NCBI RefSeq assembly: GCF_937873765.1
Contig: NZ_CALMZC010000015.1
Coordinates: forward strand, 1-64,000
DNA length: 64,000 nt
Source of the DNA: an uncultured Thiothrix sp.
GTDB taxonomy: Bacteria > Pseudomonadota > Gammaproteobacteria > Thiotrichales > Thiotrichaceae
Direction: 5' to 3'
Made by a program: the position numbers and the translations under genes. The notes beneath the pieces are model-generated. The model saw nothing but the letters and a program-made list of their open reading frames with translations, did no database searches and had not been told where the DNA came from. How positions within the stretch are numbered: the first letter of the stretch is position 1; every line of letters starts with the position of its first letter. This document shows, in pieces, positions 46,222 through 56,363 of the stretch.

Positions 46222-48090
46222 ATGGCCTTATTACAAGAAGCCTTCCTGTTTCTGGCAGCGGGTGTGGTCGCTGTGCCGATTGCTAGCCGTTTAGGGCTGG
46301 GGTCGGTGTTAGGTTACTTAATTGCGGGTGTGATCATTGGCCCCTTCGTCTTAGGGTTTGTGGGGGAGACGGAGCATATTATGCACTTCGCCGAATTTGG
46401 CGTGGTGATGATGCTTTTTCTGATTGGTCTTGAGTTGCAGCCAGCGGTGTTGTGGCAATTGCGTAAACCTATCTTGGGGATGGGCGGTTTACAGGTGATG
46501 GTGACAACTTTGGCTATTGCGAGCATAGCGCTGCTATTTGGCCTCAGTTGGCAAGTAGGCGTGGCCATAGGCTTAATTCTATCACTTTCATCTACCGCGA
46601 TTGCTTTGCAGATTCTGGGCGAAAAAAATCTGTTGCAAACCGAAGGTGGCAAAGCGAGTTTTGCCGTGTTGCTCTTCCAAGATATTGCGGTGATTCCGAT
46701 TATTGCCTTGCTGCCACTGTTAAGCTCCCAAGGTAGTGAGCCTGTTAAAGCTACGGAGTCGAGTGCTGCTTATATAGACACCCTACCTGAATGGCAACAA
46801 GCCTTACTGGTGATGGGCGTGATTATGGGCTTAATTCTAGTGGGTCGCTATTTAATGCGCCCGGTTTTTCGCTTTATTGCCGAAAGTCATTTGCGGGAAA
46901 TGTTTACCGCGACCGCTTTAATGTTGGTGGTGGGGACGGCGCTGCTGATGAATATGGTCGGTTTATCACCGGCTTTAGGTGCTTTCATTGCAGGCGTGGT
47001 GTTGGCGAATAATGAATATCGACACGAATTAGAGGCCAATATCGACCCCTTTAAAGCTTTATTGCTAGGTTTGTTTTTCATGTCGGTGGGGGCTTCGATT
47101 GATTTCAATTTATTGCTCAAGCATCCCTTTATTGTCAGTTTGGTAGTTATAGGTTTAATCGCTGTAAAGTTTGTGATTCTTTGGGGCTTGGCAAAGTTAT
47201 TCGCTATCCAAGGGGGCTACCGCTATTGGTTTGCGTTTGCACTGGCGCAAGGTGGAGAGTTCGGCTTTGTCTTGTTGTCATTCAGCTTGCAAAACAAGGT
47301 TTTACCGGCTGAGTTAGTCGATATTTTAACCGCAGCGATTGCTTTATCGATGGTTTTAACGCCAGTACTGATTCTTCTCAATGAGCGCTTAGTTCAGCCA
47401 CTGTTTGAAACTGGCGAAACAGCGGCGCACGACGAACCGATGGATGAGCAACATAATCCTGTGATTGTGGCTGGATTTGGGCGTTTTGGGCAGATTGTCT
47501 CACGTTTATTAGTGGCAAATGGTGTGCGTGTGACGGTGCTGGATCATAGTGCAACGCATATTGAGCGGGTGCGGCGTTTTGGTTTTAAAATCTTTTATGG
47601 CGATGCCAGTCGTGATGACCTGTTGCATACTGCGGGGGCGGCTAAGGCTAAATTACTGGTGATTGCCGTGGATGATCGCGCAACGATCACTAAAATTGTC
47701 GAAATGGCTAAGCATCATTTTCCAAGCTTAAAGCTGTATGCGCGTGCGTATGATGTCGTGCATTACCATGAGTTGCAGCGCTTAGGTGTCGATTATATTG
47801 AACGTGAATTATTCTTAGGCTCGTTGCATTTAGGCGAGAGGGTGTTGCAAGAACTAGGTATGCGAGCTTATCAAGCCCGGCGCAAAGCCTTGCAGTTTGC
47901 ACAGCATGATCAAGAAACGAATCAGCGGTTGAGTAATTTTGAATTGGGGTCGAAAAAATACATTTCGATTGCCCAACAAGCGCGTGAGGAGGTGATTGAA
48001 TTGCTGCAGGCGGATCATATTCAACGCCAGCAGCAAGAGCGGGATAATGCTTGGAATGCGGAAGAGCGTGCTCAGCGCGACACTCAATAA
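46222..48090 (+). CDS. Glutathione-gated K+:H+ antiporter, KefB/KefC type
   Basis: 622 residues. About 12 membrane helices (1-390) of the CPA2 exchanger fold are followed by a Rossmann KTN/TrkA-N domain starting NPVIVAGFGRFGQIVSRLL (about 415). The C-terminal tail is helical and polar. These exporters release K+ and acidify the cell in response to glutathione adducts of electrophiles. Which of KefB or KefC it matches cannot be told here. The stop overlaps the convergent pirin gene by seven bases. Confidence 0.92.
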   Translation: MALLQEAFLFLAAGVVAVPIASRLGLGSVLGYLIAGVIIGPFVLGFVGETEHIMHFAEFGVVMMLFLIGLELQPAVLWQLRKPILGMGGLQVMVTTLAIASIALLFGLSWQVGVAIGLILSLSSTAIALQILGEKNLLQTEGGKASFAVLLFQDIAVIPIIALLPLLSSQGSEPVKATESSAAYIDTLPEWQQALLVMGVIMGLILVGRYLMRPVFRFIAESHLREMFTATALMLVVGTALLMNMVGLSPALGAFIAGVVLANNEYRHELEANIDPFKALLLGLFFMSVGASIDFNLLLKHPFIVSLVVIGLIAVKFVILWGLAKLFAIQGGYRYWFAFALAQGGEFGFVLLSFSLQNKVLPAELVDILTAAIALSMVLTPVLILLNERLVQPLFETGETAAHDEPMDEQHNPVIVAGFGRFGQIVSRLLVANGVRVTVLDHSATHIERVRRFGFKIFYGDASRDDLLHTAGAAKAKLLVIAVDDRATITKIVEMAKHHFPSLKLYARAYDVVHYHELQRLGVDYIERELFLGSLHLGERVLQELGMRAYQARRKALQFAQHDQETNQRLSNFELGSKKYISIAQQAREEVIELLQADHIQRQQQERDNAWNAEERAQRDTQ

Positions 48091-48944
48091 GTGGGTAGCG
48101 GAATAAATTCCTGCTCATCCCCCGGTACGAGTGGAAAACCTTGGTTTTTCCACTCAAGCTTTGCCTCTTCAATCCGCTCTTTACGGCTAGAGACAAAATT
48201 CCACCACATATAGCGCTTGCCTACAGGTGCGCCACCAATCAGCGCGATGCGGCTATCGCTCTGGGCGACTAATTCACCTTGGTAAGCTGAGTCTAAAACG
48301 CTGAGGTTATAAGTATCCAAATGCTGTTCGCCTAGTTGCAATTGCCCAGCAGCAACATAAACACCTAACTCAGGTACGCCCTCAGGTAGGGCTAAGTTTT
48401 GCCCCGCTTTGAGATCAGCTTCTACATACAGAGTCGGTGATAGTGTTTTAACGGGGGAGCTTACACCATAAGCTGTGCCGATTAAGACTCGTACCCGAAC
48501 ATTTTGTAGAGTGAGAGCTGGCAAGCTAGCAGAGGGATAATGGATAAATTCTGGCTCTAGTTCTTCAGCTTCTTCCGGTAAGGCGAGCCATAGTTGTAAA
48601 CCATGTAAATCGCGAGTGTGCTGTTTGGCTGTTTCCGTTTCGCGCTCCGAATGGACAATGCCGCGTCCAGCAATCATTAGATTCAAATCACCGGGGCGAA
48701 TCGCTTGCAGGCTACCTAAGGAGTCACGGTGTAGAATTTCACCGGCAAATAAGTAAGTGACTGTCGCCAAATTAATATGCGGATGTGGGCGCACGTTAAT
48801 ACCTTCACCGGGTGGGAATTGTGCAGGCCCCATATGATCAAAGAACACCCAAGGCCCTACGGCGCGTTGGGCTTGATGAGGCAATAAACGGCGTACAGAA
48901 AAACCGCCTAAATCTTGAGTATGTGCAGTGAGTACCTTAAGCAT
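48084..48944 (-). CDS. Pirin family protein (second copy)
   Basis: 286 residues, longer pirin subtype with LGGFSVRRLLPHQAQRAVGP and the metal ligands in RPHPHINLATVTYLFAGEIL and GRGIVHSERE. Distinct in sequence from the pirin at 39852. AGGAGG six bases upstream favours the second of two tandem ATG codons (48944). Convergent with the Kef gene; no linked regulator. Confidence 0.88.
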   Translation of the reverse strand: MLKVLTAHTQDLGGFSVRRLLPHQAQRAVGPWVFFDHMGPAQFPPGEGINVRPHPHINLATVTYLFAGEILHRDSLGSLQAIRPGDLNLMIAGRGIVHSERETETAKQHTRDLHGLQLWLALPEEAEELEPEFIHYPSASLPALTLQNVRVRVLIGTAYGVSSPVKTLSPTLYVEADLKAGQNLALPEGVPELGVYVAAGQLQLGEQHLDTYNLSVLDSAYQGELVAQSDSRIALIGGAPVGKRYMWWNFVSSRKERIEEAKLEWKNQGFPLVPGDEQEFIPLPTY

Positions 48945-49075
48945 CATGAGCCTCCTATCTTGAGTGATCTAGGTGTATGAGCGCATAAATTGGGATGGCC
49001 TGCAATGTTCGGTTCGCACTAAAAATTAGGTGTATTATGATAGGAGTTAAATTTTGCCAAAGAGAATCAACACCC

Positions 49076-49810
49076 ATGACTAAACTCAGTGTCAACCTCA
49101 ATAAGATCGCGCTACTGCGCAATTCGCGCGGGCGGGATTTTCCGAATGTAGTGGATTTCGCTAAGAAATTCATCGCACTGGGTGTGCAAGGCATTACGGT
49201 ACATCCACGCCAAGATGAGCGACATATCACTCGCCAAGATGCCTATGATTTGGCAAAGTTATTGCCTTACGGGGGCGCGATTGAGTTTAATATTGAAGGT
49301 TATCCCTCGGAAGATTTTCTGCAATTGGTGGAAAAAACTCGCCCCGCGCAGTGTACGCTCGTACCCGATGCACCTAATCAACTCACTTCCGATCATGGTT
49401 GGGATGTAAAGCAGCAGAGTGTGCAGCTCAAGCAGATTTGTGACCGTTTGCAAGCGCAAGGCATTCGGGTATCTATCTTTTTAGATCCGAGTCTAGAGCA
49501 AGTCGAATATGTGCCAGCCACAGGAGCGGAGCGGATCGAGCTTTATACCGAGTCCTATGCCGCACACTATGGCACTGCTCAAGCAGATACAATCTGGCAA
49601 AACTATGCTGCCACGGCTCAACGTGCGCAGGCGTTGGGCATTGCTGTGAATGCCGGGCATGATTTGGACTTGCAGAATTTGGCGCGGTTTTTACAAATTA
49701 AAGACATCAAAGAAGTTTCGATTGGGCATGCACTGATGGTGGAGTGTATTGAGCAAGGCATGCCCTCTGTAGTAGCGCAATATTTACAGATTTGTAGTGG
49801 GTCAGCGTGA
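49076..49810 (+). CDS. pdxJ: Pyridoxine 5'-phosphate synthase
   Basis: 244 residues, TIM barrel. PdxJ joins aminoacetone phosphate and deoxyxylulose phosphate in vitamin B6 synthesis. Hallmarks: LSVNLNKIALLRNSRG, GITVHPRQDERHI, EFNIEGYPS, AVNAGHDLDLQN, SIGHALMVE. The start at 49076 matches family N-termini; an open extension of 27 codons upstream is not PdxJ-like. Confidence 0.95.
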   Translation: MTKLSVNLNKIALLRNSRGRDFPNVVDFAKKFIALGVQGITVHPRQDERHITRQDAYDLAKLLPYGGAIEFNIEGYPSEDFLQLVEKTRPAQCTLVPDAPNQLTSDHGWDVKQQSVQLKQICDRLQAQGIRVSIFLDPSLEQVEYVPATGAERIELYTESYAAHYGTAQADTIWQNYAATAQRAQALGIAVNAGHDLDLQNLARFLQIKDIKEVSIGHALMVECIEQGMPSVVAQYLQICSGSA

Positions 49811-49878
49811 AACTAAGCTAGTTATATTTATCAGTCTTGCGGCTGTTCGCACAAAGCTCAACTGAAAATATTGATGTT

Positions 49879-50748
49879 TTATTGTCGCTTGCAAGGATTA
49901 GGCAATACTTGCATGAGCGATTCTATCCTTACCATCATTGCATCATGTGCAGATTCCTCCACTGGAATTTCACGTGCATAGGCAATAGGCAGCTTTCCAG
50001 TACATTTTCCATCGTCGGTTTCATAGACTGATGCGCCCATATCAAGCAACCACTCTGCCATTGAGAACCGCTTCAATTTCAAGGCATATATCAGTGGAGT
50101 TGTCTCCATCTCTCTATAATTAAGGGAAGCACCATGTTGTAATAATATCTTAGCTGATTCTAGGTCATCGTTTTCTATGGTTCTGAAGATTGGCACATGT
50201 GAAGGGTCTGAACCTTCATATAAACAACTATCAAGCCCTTTTTTATCTACATGGGTACGCATTAGCATATACTCAAGCGTTTCACTGTCACGATTATTTA
50301 TCGCACAAAACAGAGTGGTGACAATTTGCTGACTAGGCATAGCCTCAAAGGAGGCACCTAACAATAAAAGCTGCTCAGTAATTTTAATAAACAATTTTCT
50401 GTGCTCTGACTTGATAGGTTTTCCACCTTCAAAGTCAGTTTCTGATTTTGTAGAGTTTTGAATCTCAGTGCCTACACCTGCTTTACAGAACAGCATACCC
50501 AGAAAATCATGAGTAAAATGTTCTGTGACTATCTTCCTAATAGCGGCTTGTTCAAGCCACTGATTAACCTTTGCATAATCCGAATGAGCAATTGCGGTTA
50601 GAAAGCTTTTCCGCCAGCAATCAATACCTTCAGAACTATCATCAACAATTGTAGGACACAATAGAGGAGAATCAGCCTTAATAGATTTTTCAGCTTGAGC
50701 ATGAAAAGAAATAAATAATGAAAATAGCGATACCAGTAATAAACGCAA
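49879..50748 (-). CDS. Exported ankyrin-repeat protein
   Basis: 289 residues with a signal peptide (LLLVSLFSLFISFHAQA). Ankyrin-like repeats are visible in the C-terminal half, for example DLESAKILLQHGASLNYRE and FSMAEWLLDMGASVYETDD, each with the helix-turn-helix and G/A-S pattern. Cys residues near both ends could form disulfides. Periplasmic or secreted; partner unknown. Confidence 0.72.
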   Translation of the reverse strand: MRLLLVSLFSLFISFHAQAEKSIKADSPLLCPTIVDDSSEGIDCWRKSFLTAIAHSDYAKVNQWLEQAAIRKIVTEHFTHDFLGMLFCKAGVGTEIQNSTKSETDFEGGKPIKSEHRKLFIKITEQLLLLGASFEAMPSQQIVTTLFCAINNRDSETLEYMLMRTHVDKKGLDSCLYEGSDPSHVPIFRTIENDDLESAKILLQHGASLNYREMETTPLIYALKLKRFSMAEWLLDMGASVYETDDGKCTGKLPIAYAREIPVEESAHDAMMVRIESLMQVLPNPCKRQ

Positions 50749-50808
50749 TATAAACCTCTCAATTTTATTGAGATTAAGTTGCTATTCAGATAGCTCTACA
50801 AGTTCACA

Positions 50809-51292
50809 TTAAGCAAAATCAATAACTATGTGTGTTGGAAATTCAGCAATGAGCTGGCTTTTTAGCAATTCTGCATGATTGCTAAAGAAGCTCATTTCAC
50901 CATTGTGGTCACACATCCAAAATTCTTTTGCACCACGGGCAAAGTATAGTTCTTTCTTTTCGGCCATTTCTTGGCGAGTATTAGAGGGTGATAAGATTTC
51001 AACGACAATTTCAGGAGATTCAAGATAAGAATTCGCACGACTATTACGTTTGAAAAAATCATAAGTACCCCGCAACATCAGCCACTTTAATGCCATCTGC
51101 AGTTTGAATACTGCATTCTGTGAGAGAGCCGCCACCATTAGCCAGTTTAAACATTAATTTAATGATCATAGATTGATATAGACCATGTTCATTACTGGTT
51201 GGACTCATTTCAAGCTTACCCCATTTATTAGTTTCAATTTTAAACGGTAAATTTTGGAGAAGTGGATGCTCACAAATTTCTTGCCAGCGCAT
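50809..51292 (-). pseudogene. Uma2-family (DUF820) nuclease-like gene, frameshifted
   Basis: Two overlapping minus-strand frames give one protein. The N-terminal part starts at 51292 (MRWQEICEHPLLQNL) and runs to IKVADVAG then stop. The C-terminal part continues in another frame as TYDFFKRN... ESPEIVVEILSPSN, YFARGAKEFWMCD. Together they match the Uma2 restriction-like fold, with Asp/Glu-x-Glu in the second part. The break is near 51060-51075. Unless it is a sequencing error the gene is dead. Confidence 0.8.
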
Positions 51293-51454
51293 GCTAACCT
51301 CACAACTTAGATGTATTAGTCATCATTATATCACAACTGCTCCTAACGCTGGCTCAAGCTACTTGCTTGTGATGTAGCGATTTGCCTCCCAAAACGAGAC
51401 TATTTGGCTTAAAATTAGCTGTTTATCGCTAATAATTTCTGAAAGAGTACAAGT

Positions 51455-51784
51455 ATGAGCAGTACGATTATTGTTGATTTTGGGGCAGAGCGTGAATACA
51501 GCTTTATCGTTCACCCCGAGGATATTGAAACCTTAAGTAAAGATGACGCTCAAGATTGGCTAGCCCAAGAATTTGAAGACTTAGAATGCTCACCCACTAG
51601 CCCGATTGGTAAAATTCTGCTGGTTGATATGTTGCTGACTGTAGCTAAGTATGCAGGTGAAGAGCGCTTTAAAGATAATAAGGCATGGGCGCAAGAGTTC
51701 GTGAATGCAGTAGCGGTTTTATTAAAGCGGTCGCCCGTGCGGATTGATGTTGCTGAGTCTTCAGTAGACTATAGCGGGCATTGA
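51455..51784 (+). CDS. Small acidic hypothetical protein
   Basis: 109 residues, acidic, with no signal or membrane segment (starts MSSTIIVDFGAEREYSFIV). GAAAGAG precedes the ATG. No family recognised. Stand-alone, 93 bases before the radical SAM gene. Confidence 0.6.
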   Translation: MSSTIIVDFGAEREYSFIVHPEDIETLSKDDAQDWLAQEFEDLECSPTSPIGKILLVDMLLTVAKYAGEERFKDNKAWAQEFVNAVAVLLKRSPVRIDVAESSVDYSGH

Positions 51785-51877
51785 GTTAAAACCGCATTTA
51801 CCAGCAGAAACTATGACTTAGAGCAGGTTTGCGAAAACCTGCTACAATACCCCACCTTTTTACTCAGTATCAGCACC

Positions 51878-54196
51878 ATGTCCGCCTTAGCCCAAACCGC
51901 CAATACCCCAAACGTCGCTAAACCTTTGTTCGAGTACGATAAATACTGGGCAGAATGCTATGGCACTGCGCCTTTTTTGCCGATGTCGCGTGCGGAGATG
52001 GACAAGCTGGGTTGGGATTCCTGCGACATTATTATCGTCACGGGCGATGCCTATGTGGATCATCCGTCCTTTGGGATGGCGGTGATTGGTCGGGTATTAG
52101 AAGCGCAAGGTTTTCGCGTTGGGATTATTGCGCAACCTGATTGGCAGTCTAAAGAGGCGTTCATGGCCTTGGGTAAACCGAATCTATTTTTCGGGGTGGC
52201 GGCGGGCAATATGGACTCGATGATTAACCGCTACACTGCCGATAGAAAAATTCGCTCGGATGATGCCTATACGCCGAATAATGTCGGTGGCAAGCGTCCT
52301 GATCGTGCTTCATTGGTGTATTCGCAGCGCTGCAAACAAGCCTATGCCGATGTGCCGATTATTTTAGGGGGCATTGAAGCTTCACTGCGTCGGATTGCAC
52401 ACTTTGATTATTGGCAGGAGCAAGTGCGCCGCTCGATTTTGGTGGATGCCTCTGCGGATTTATTACTCTATGGTAATGCTGAGCGCGCAGTGATTGAGGT
52501 GGCACATCGTTTGGCAGCTGGTGAGAAAATCGCAGAGATGACCGATGTGCGTGGTACAGCCTTTATTCGCCGTGGCTCACCAGAAGGTTGGATGGAAATT
52601 GACTCCACCCGTGTGGATCAGCCCGGCAAAATTGACCGGATTATTAATCCCTATCTCAATACCACTGAGATGGACGAGTGCGAGCTTGAGAAGCGCAATG
52701 TGCAATGGTTTGAATACCAAGGCCCGCGTTCTAAACGCCCCGACGAGCATAAACTCACCTTCCACCCGCGCGCGCGTTTAGAGCGTTCCAAAACAGTGGT
52801 GCGCTTACCTTCGTTTGAAAAAGTCAGCAAAGATAAAGTGCTCTATGCTCACGCCAATCGTGTTCTGCATTTAGAAACCAATCCGGGCAATGCACGTGCG
52901 TTAGTGCAAAAACATGGCACTCAAGATGTGTGGATTAATCCGCCGCCATATCCTTTGACCACGCCGGAAATGGATTATGTATTCGGTTTGCCCTATGCAC
53001 GCTTGCCGCATCCGGCTTATCAGGGCGCGAAAATTCCCGCGTATGAAATGATTCGCTTCTCGGTGAATATTATGCGCGGCTGCTTTGGTGGTTGCACCTT
53101 CTGTTCGATTACTGAGCACGAAGGGCGCATTATTCAAAACCGTTCGCGTGAATCTATCGTGCGCGAAGTGGAGGAAATCCGTGACAAAGTGCCGGGCTTT
53201 ACGGGAGTGATTTCTGATTTGGGCGGCCCGACCGCGAATATGTATCGCCTCGCTTGTAAAGACCCGAAAATCGAAGCCTCCTGCCGTAAACCGAGCTGCG
53301 TCTATCCGGGGATTTGCCAAAACCTAAGCACGGATCATGCCGAGCTCAAAGCCTTATACCGTGAAACCCGCAGCCTGAAAGGCATTAAAAAAGTTCTGAT
53401 CGGCTCTGGTTTGCGTTATGACTTGGCCGTGAAAGACCCCGAATATATTAAAGAGTTAGTCACGCACCATGTGGGTGGCTATTTAAAAATTGCGCCGGAA
53501 CACACCGAAGAAGCGCCGCTTTCGAAAATGATGAAACCGGGAATTGGCGCGTATGACGAATTTAAACGCCTGTTCGAGAAATACAGTAAAGAAGCGGGCA
53601 AAGAACAGTATTTAATCCCATATTTCATTGCGGCACATCCGGGTACATCCGATGAGGATATGCTCAATTTGGCGCTGTGGCTGAAGAAAAATGGTTTCCG
53701 CGCTGATCAGGTACAAGCTTTTTATCCTTCTCCGATGGCTTCCGCGACCACCATGTATTACAGCGAGAAGAATCCGCTACATCAGGTCACTTACAAAAGC
53801 GAAAAGGTTCAAACCGCTAAATCACCCGAACAACGCAAACTTCATAAAGCCTTTTTACGTTGGCACGATCCGAAAAATTGGCCGTTACTGCGCCAAGCAA
53901 TTGCTAATATGGGACGCCAAGAATTGATTGGCGACGGTGAAAACCAACTGATTCCGCATTATAAAAAAGGTGAGGAAGATTTGGTGTATGAAGCGCACCG
54001 ACGTAAAAATAGCGACAAAGCCCATCAGAAACGTACTGAGCAGAAGGCGGGGAATAAGCCTAAAGTGGCTCAGACTCAAGCTGTGCAAACAGGAAGGAAA
54101 TTGCAGGGGAGTCAGCCGAAGAAGGGGGCAATTTTGACACAGCATACGGGGTTGCCGCCTAGGTCTACCAATAAAGCGAGACAACATAAACCCTAA
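51878..54196 (+). CDS. YgiQ family radical SAM protein
   Basis: 772 residues. An N-terminal B12-binding-like domain (about 30-200) precedes a radical SAM core with Cys402, Cys406 and Cys409 in [19 protein letters not shown], which bind the 4Fe-4S cluster. The tail beyond about 690 is Lys/Gln-rich. Function unknown in all organisms; broadly conserved in Proteobacteria. The GC content here is a little higher than in the neighbours. Confidence 0.92.
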   Translation: MSALAQTANTPNVAKPLFEYDKYWAECYGTAPFLPMSRAEMDKLGWDSCDIIIVTGDAYVDHPSFGMAVIGRVLEAQGFRVGIIAQPDWQSKEAFMALGKPNLFFGVAAGNMDSMINRYTADRKIRSDDAYTPNNVGGKRPDRASLVYSQRCKQAYADVPIILGGIEASLRRIAHFDYWQEQVRRSILVDASADLLLYGNAERAVIEVAHRLAAGEKIAEMTDVRGTAFIRRGSPEGWMEIDSTRVDQPGKIDRIINPYLNTTEMDECELEKRNVQWFEYQGPRSKRPDEHKLTFHPRARLERSKTVVRLPSFEKVSKDKVLYAHANRVLHLETNPGNARALVQKHGTQDVWINPPPYPLTTPEMDYVFGLPYARLPHPAYQGAKIPAYEMIRFSVNIMRGCFGGCTFCSITEHEGRIIQNRSRESIVREVEEIRDKVPGFTGVISDLGGPTANMYRLACKDPKIEASCRKPSCVYPGICQNLSTDHAELKALYRETRSLKGIKKVLIGSGLRYDLAVKDPEYIKELVTHHVGGYLKIAPEHTEEAPLSKMMKPGIGAYDEFKRLFEKYSKEAGKEQYLIPYFIAAHPGTSDEDMLNLALWLKKNGFRADQVQAFYPSPMASATTMYYSEKNPLHQVTYKSEKVQTAKSPEQRKLHKAFLRWHDPKNWPLLRQAIANMGRQELIGDGENQLIPHYKKGEEDLVYEAHRRKNSDKAHQKRTEQKAGNKPKVAQTQAVQTGRKLQGSQPKKGAILTQHTGLPPRSTNKARQHKP

Positions 54197-54594
54197 AATT
54201 TTTTGCACCATGAATCCTTACTAAACTATAATAAAACAGGTAAAGGAGCATGATTTAGAAGAGTTGCAGTGTGAAGAGATAGACACGATAATAAAGACGC
54301 CCTAGTGCAATTTTAGCAGAATAAACCGGTGGCTAAGTTGTAATTTAGAAGAGTTAAAAAATGAGTGCTCCAATGACTTTATTATGTCTCTCAATCGTCG
54401 CATGAACGTTTTTTAGCATACTCACAGTATGAAGCTGTCCAATCCTAAGTGACTGTCAGATAAAACGTTTAGTGGTTATCGAATGGTCAGTTTTCCACAC
54501 GATGTTGAATGTGAGGAGAGCTATGCACAGAGGAAGCCTGCCCTTAGAGGGTTATTGTGCGTGTTCTATGTCGACAGCGAGGTTGTGTGGAAAA

Positions 54595-54727
54595 TGTTTT
54601 TCCACGTTGGAAACGCTTTCAGATAATCGCTTCACGATATGGAAACCGGCGTCAACAATTGGGCTTGTGCTTTAACTTAAGCGCAGGTACGTACAGCTTC
54701 GAACTGGCTAAAAAGTAATTTATGAAA
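54595..54727 (+). pseudogene. IS5-family transposase, C-terminal fragment (copy 2)
   Basis: Reads VENVFPRWKRFQIIASRYGN, then RRQQLGLCFNLSAGTYSFEL to a stop, the C-terminal end of an IS5-type transposase with an open frame. It is the better-preserved relative of 31701-31838. Its right edge lies beside the truncated end of the IS1 remnant. Confidence 0.75.
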
Positions 54728-54729
54728 TA

Positions 54730-55290
54730 CATCTATTTGATATTATTTTTACTAACGATGTGTTTCTCAATGGGTAGATGACGCGGATATTTCTCCCACT
54801 GATAAGTGCAGTAAAGCCAAATTTTGAAGATGATAAACAGTAAGAGGTATAAGCTCTTTAGGCGTTTGTCAGCCTGCGTACTCAACTTATAGGCTAGTTT
54901 GCTAGGCTTACTACAATCAACAGCGTTGCCGCTTATGGTCTATGGCCTACATACGAATACTGTTCATCTCTCTCGCATAATCACTCCAATGCAGGAAGTT
55001 CGATCACAGCTTGAAGTGGGAGCAAATTGACTATTGCAGGGTCTAATTTTTTTAAGTGAGCGATGACTGTTGTAATGCTCACCTCGAGCACTTAGCTAGT
55101 CTCTCTTATTCCACTGCCATTTATTACCCTCTCGGCTATTTTTTCAGGGGTGTCGGGTTTATTACGTTCGTAACGGTAGGTTAGCTGAAAAATGCGCTAG
55201 CACTCTCGGCGGCTCACCACTACGTGCATAGCACTGTTTGTACACTAACTCACTTTCACCATAGCGATACTTCAGGGCTACCGTTGCCAT
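54730..55290 (-). pseudogene. IS1-family element remnant (insA and insB)
   Basis: From ATG 55290 on the minus strand: MATVALKYRYGESELVYK, then after a shift FQLTYRYERNKPDTPEKIAE, SGIRETS, stop, VLEVSITTVIAHLKK. This is the InsA zinc-ribbon plus helix-turn-helix, with the zinc cysteines mostly lost. Further on come DEQYSYVG, AIDHKR and CTYQWEKYPRHLPIEKHIVS, the InsB core. Multiple stops and shifts; the 3' end of insB is missing next to the IS5 fragment. Confidence 0.75.
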
Positions 55291-55806
55291 CGTCTTACCT
55301 CTGACTCAAACGGTCACTGAAGGTCGATTAGACTAAACGGATTATGCGAGCTATTCAACTCATTTAAATCGTGACCCTCAGGTTATCAGGAAAACTCTGT
55401 TTCGTGGTGCTCGATAAAGCTTAAATATAAATGGTTGCCCCTGAGCGCCCATCAATCATTCACTACTTTGAAACAACTCGTGGTCGAGGTAATTGAACAG
55501 GTCAGTAATACCTTCACGATTAATTTTGCCGAGGTACTTAGAACCTGTGAAAAACAATGAGGCTGAAGCACTCCTAATAGAGTGCGTCCTGATTGAGTGT
55601 GTCTACGTGTTGGTTCTAAATGCTCTAAATCTGGCTCACTTTCGCCTTCGCACACTTCATGGTAGGCTTTAATTGAAACCTGTTGATACAAACCAACATA
55701 GCAATAAATAATCCATCCTGAGTTGGTTGGTAAGGAAGACGGTTGGTAAACTTAAGAAGTAAGGTTTTTCATATCTTAGGTCTTTGATCACTGATAAGGA
55801 ACTAGT

Positions 55807-56268
55807 ATGTCAACGATTCTGGTATTAAATGGCCCTAACTTAAACCTGCTTGGTCAACGTGAGCCTGCTCAATATGGCTCCACTACCTTAAAAGATGTAG
55901 AAGAGATGTGTCTGGCAGCGGGTAAGCGTTTGGGTTTTGACGTGAGGTGTCTACAATCGAATCATGAAGGTGTATTGATTGATGTGCTTCATGAGGCGGG
56001 TCGAGGGTTCAAGGATGGATCGGTACTGGGTGTAGTGATGAATCCAGGTGCATATACCCATACCTCGATTGCCTTATTTGATGCCATCAAAGGAGCAGAA
56101 GTACCTTTGATCGAGATTCATATCTCTAATGTGCATGCACGCGAGGCATTTCGCCATCATTCTTATATTTCTGCAGCAGCGGCGGGAGTTGTTGTGGGCT
56201 TTGGCGTAGATGGTTATGTACTAGCTATTGAGGGTTTAGTGCGGAAGTTTCATAAACCATCGGCTTAA
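55807..56268 (+). CDS. aroQ: 3-dehydroquinate dehydratase, type II
   Basis: 153 residues. Flexible loop with the catalytic Arg and Tyr in LNGPNLNLLGQREPAQYGS, then LQSNHEG, MNPGAYTHTSIALFDAI and the active-site His in EIHISNVHAREAFRHHS. Third step of the shikimate pathway; aroC lies 13 kb away. AAGGAA precedes the ATG. It follows the IS graveyard, so its promoter may come from altered sequence. Confidence 0.95.
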   Translation: MSTILVLNGPNLNLLGQREPAQYGSTTLKDVEEMCLAAGKRLGFDVRCLQSNHEGVLIDVLHEAGRGFKDGSVLGVVMNPGAYTHTSIALFDAIKGAEVPLIEIHISNVHAREAFRHHSYISAAAAGVVVGFGVDGYVLAIEGLVRKFHKPSA

Positions 56269-56363
56269 ATCTTTAGCTAAGCTAGTCAGAGTCGCTGTGG
56301 ATAAGGTCTGTATTTAGTAATGACTCGTTTAGCTTGCAATTGGAAAGGAGTTAGTAGCTTTAA

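Larger units (their letters stand above)
54197..55806. mobile_element. Gene-free region of decayed insertion sequences
   Basis: 1.6 kb between the YgiQ-type gene and aroQ with no intact gene. It contains an IS5 fragment and an IS1-family ruin (listed separately). Bases 54197-54590 and 55291-55750 have scattered stops in every frame and no recognisable match; a 79-codon minus-strand frame near 55452-55691 is not convincing. Confidence 0.65.

Noticed and set aside
47708..48196. 162-codon antisense frame spanning the end of the Kef gene and the second pirin gene
   Set aside because: Both neighbours match known families over this part; the frame has His/Arg-rich composition typical of a shadow.
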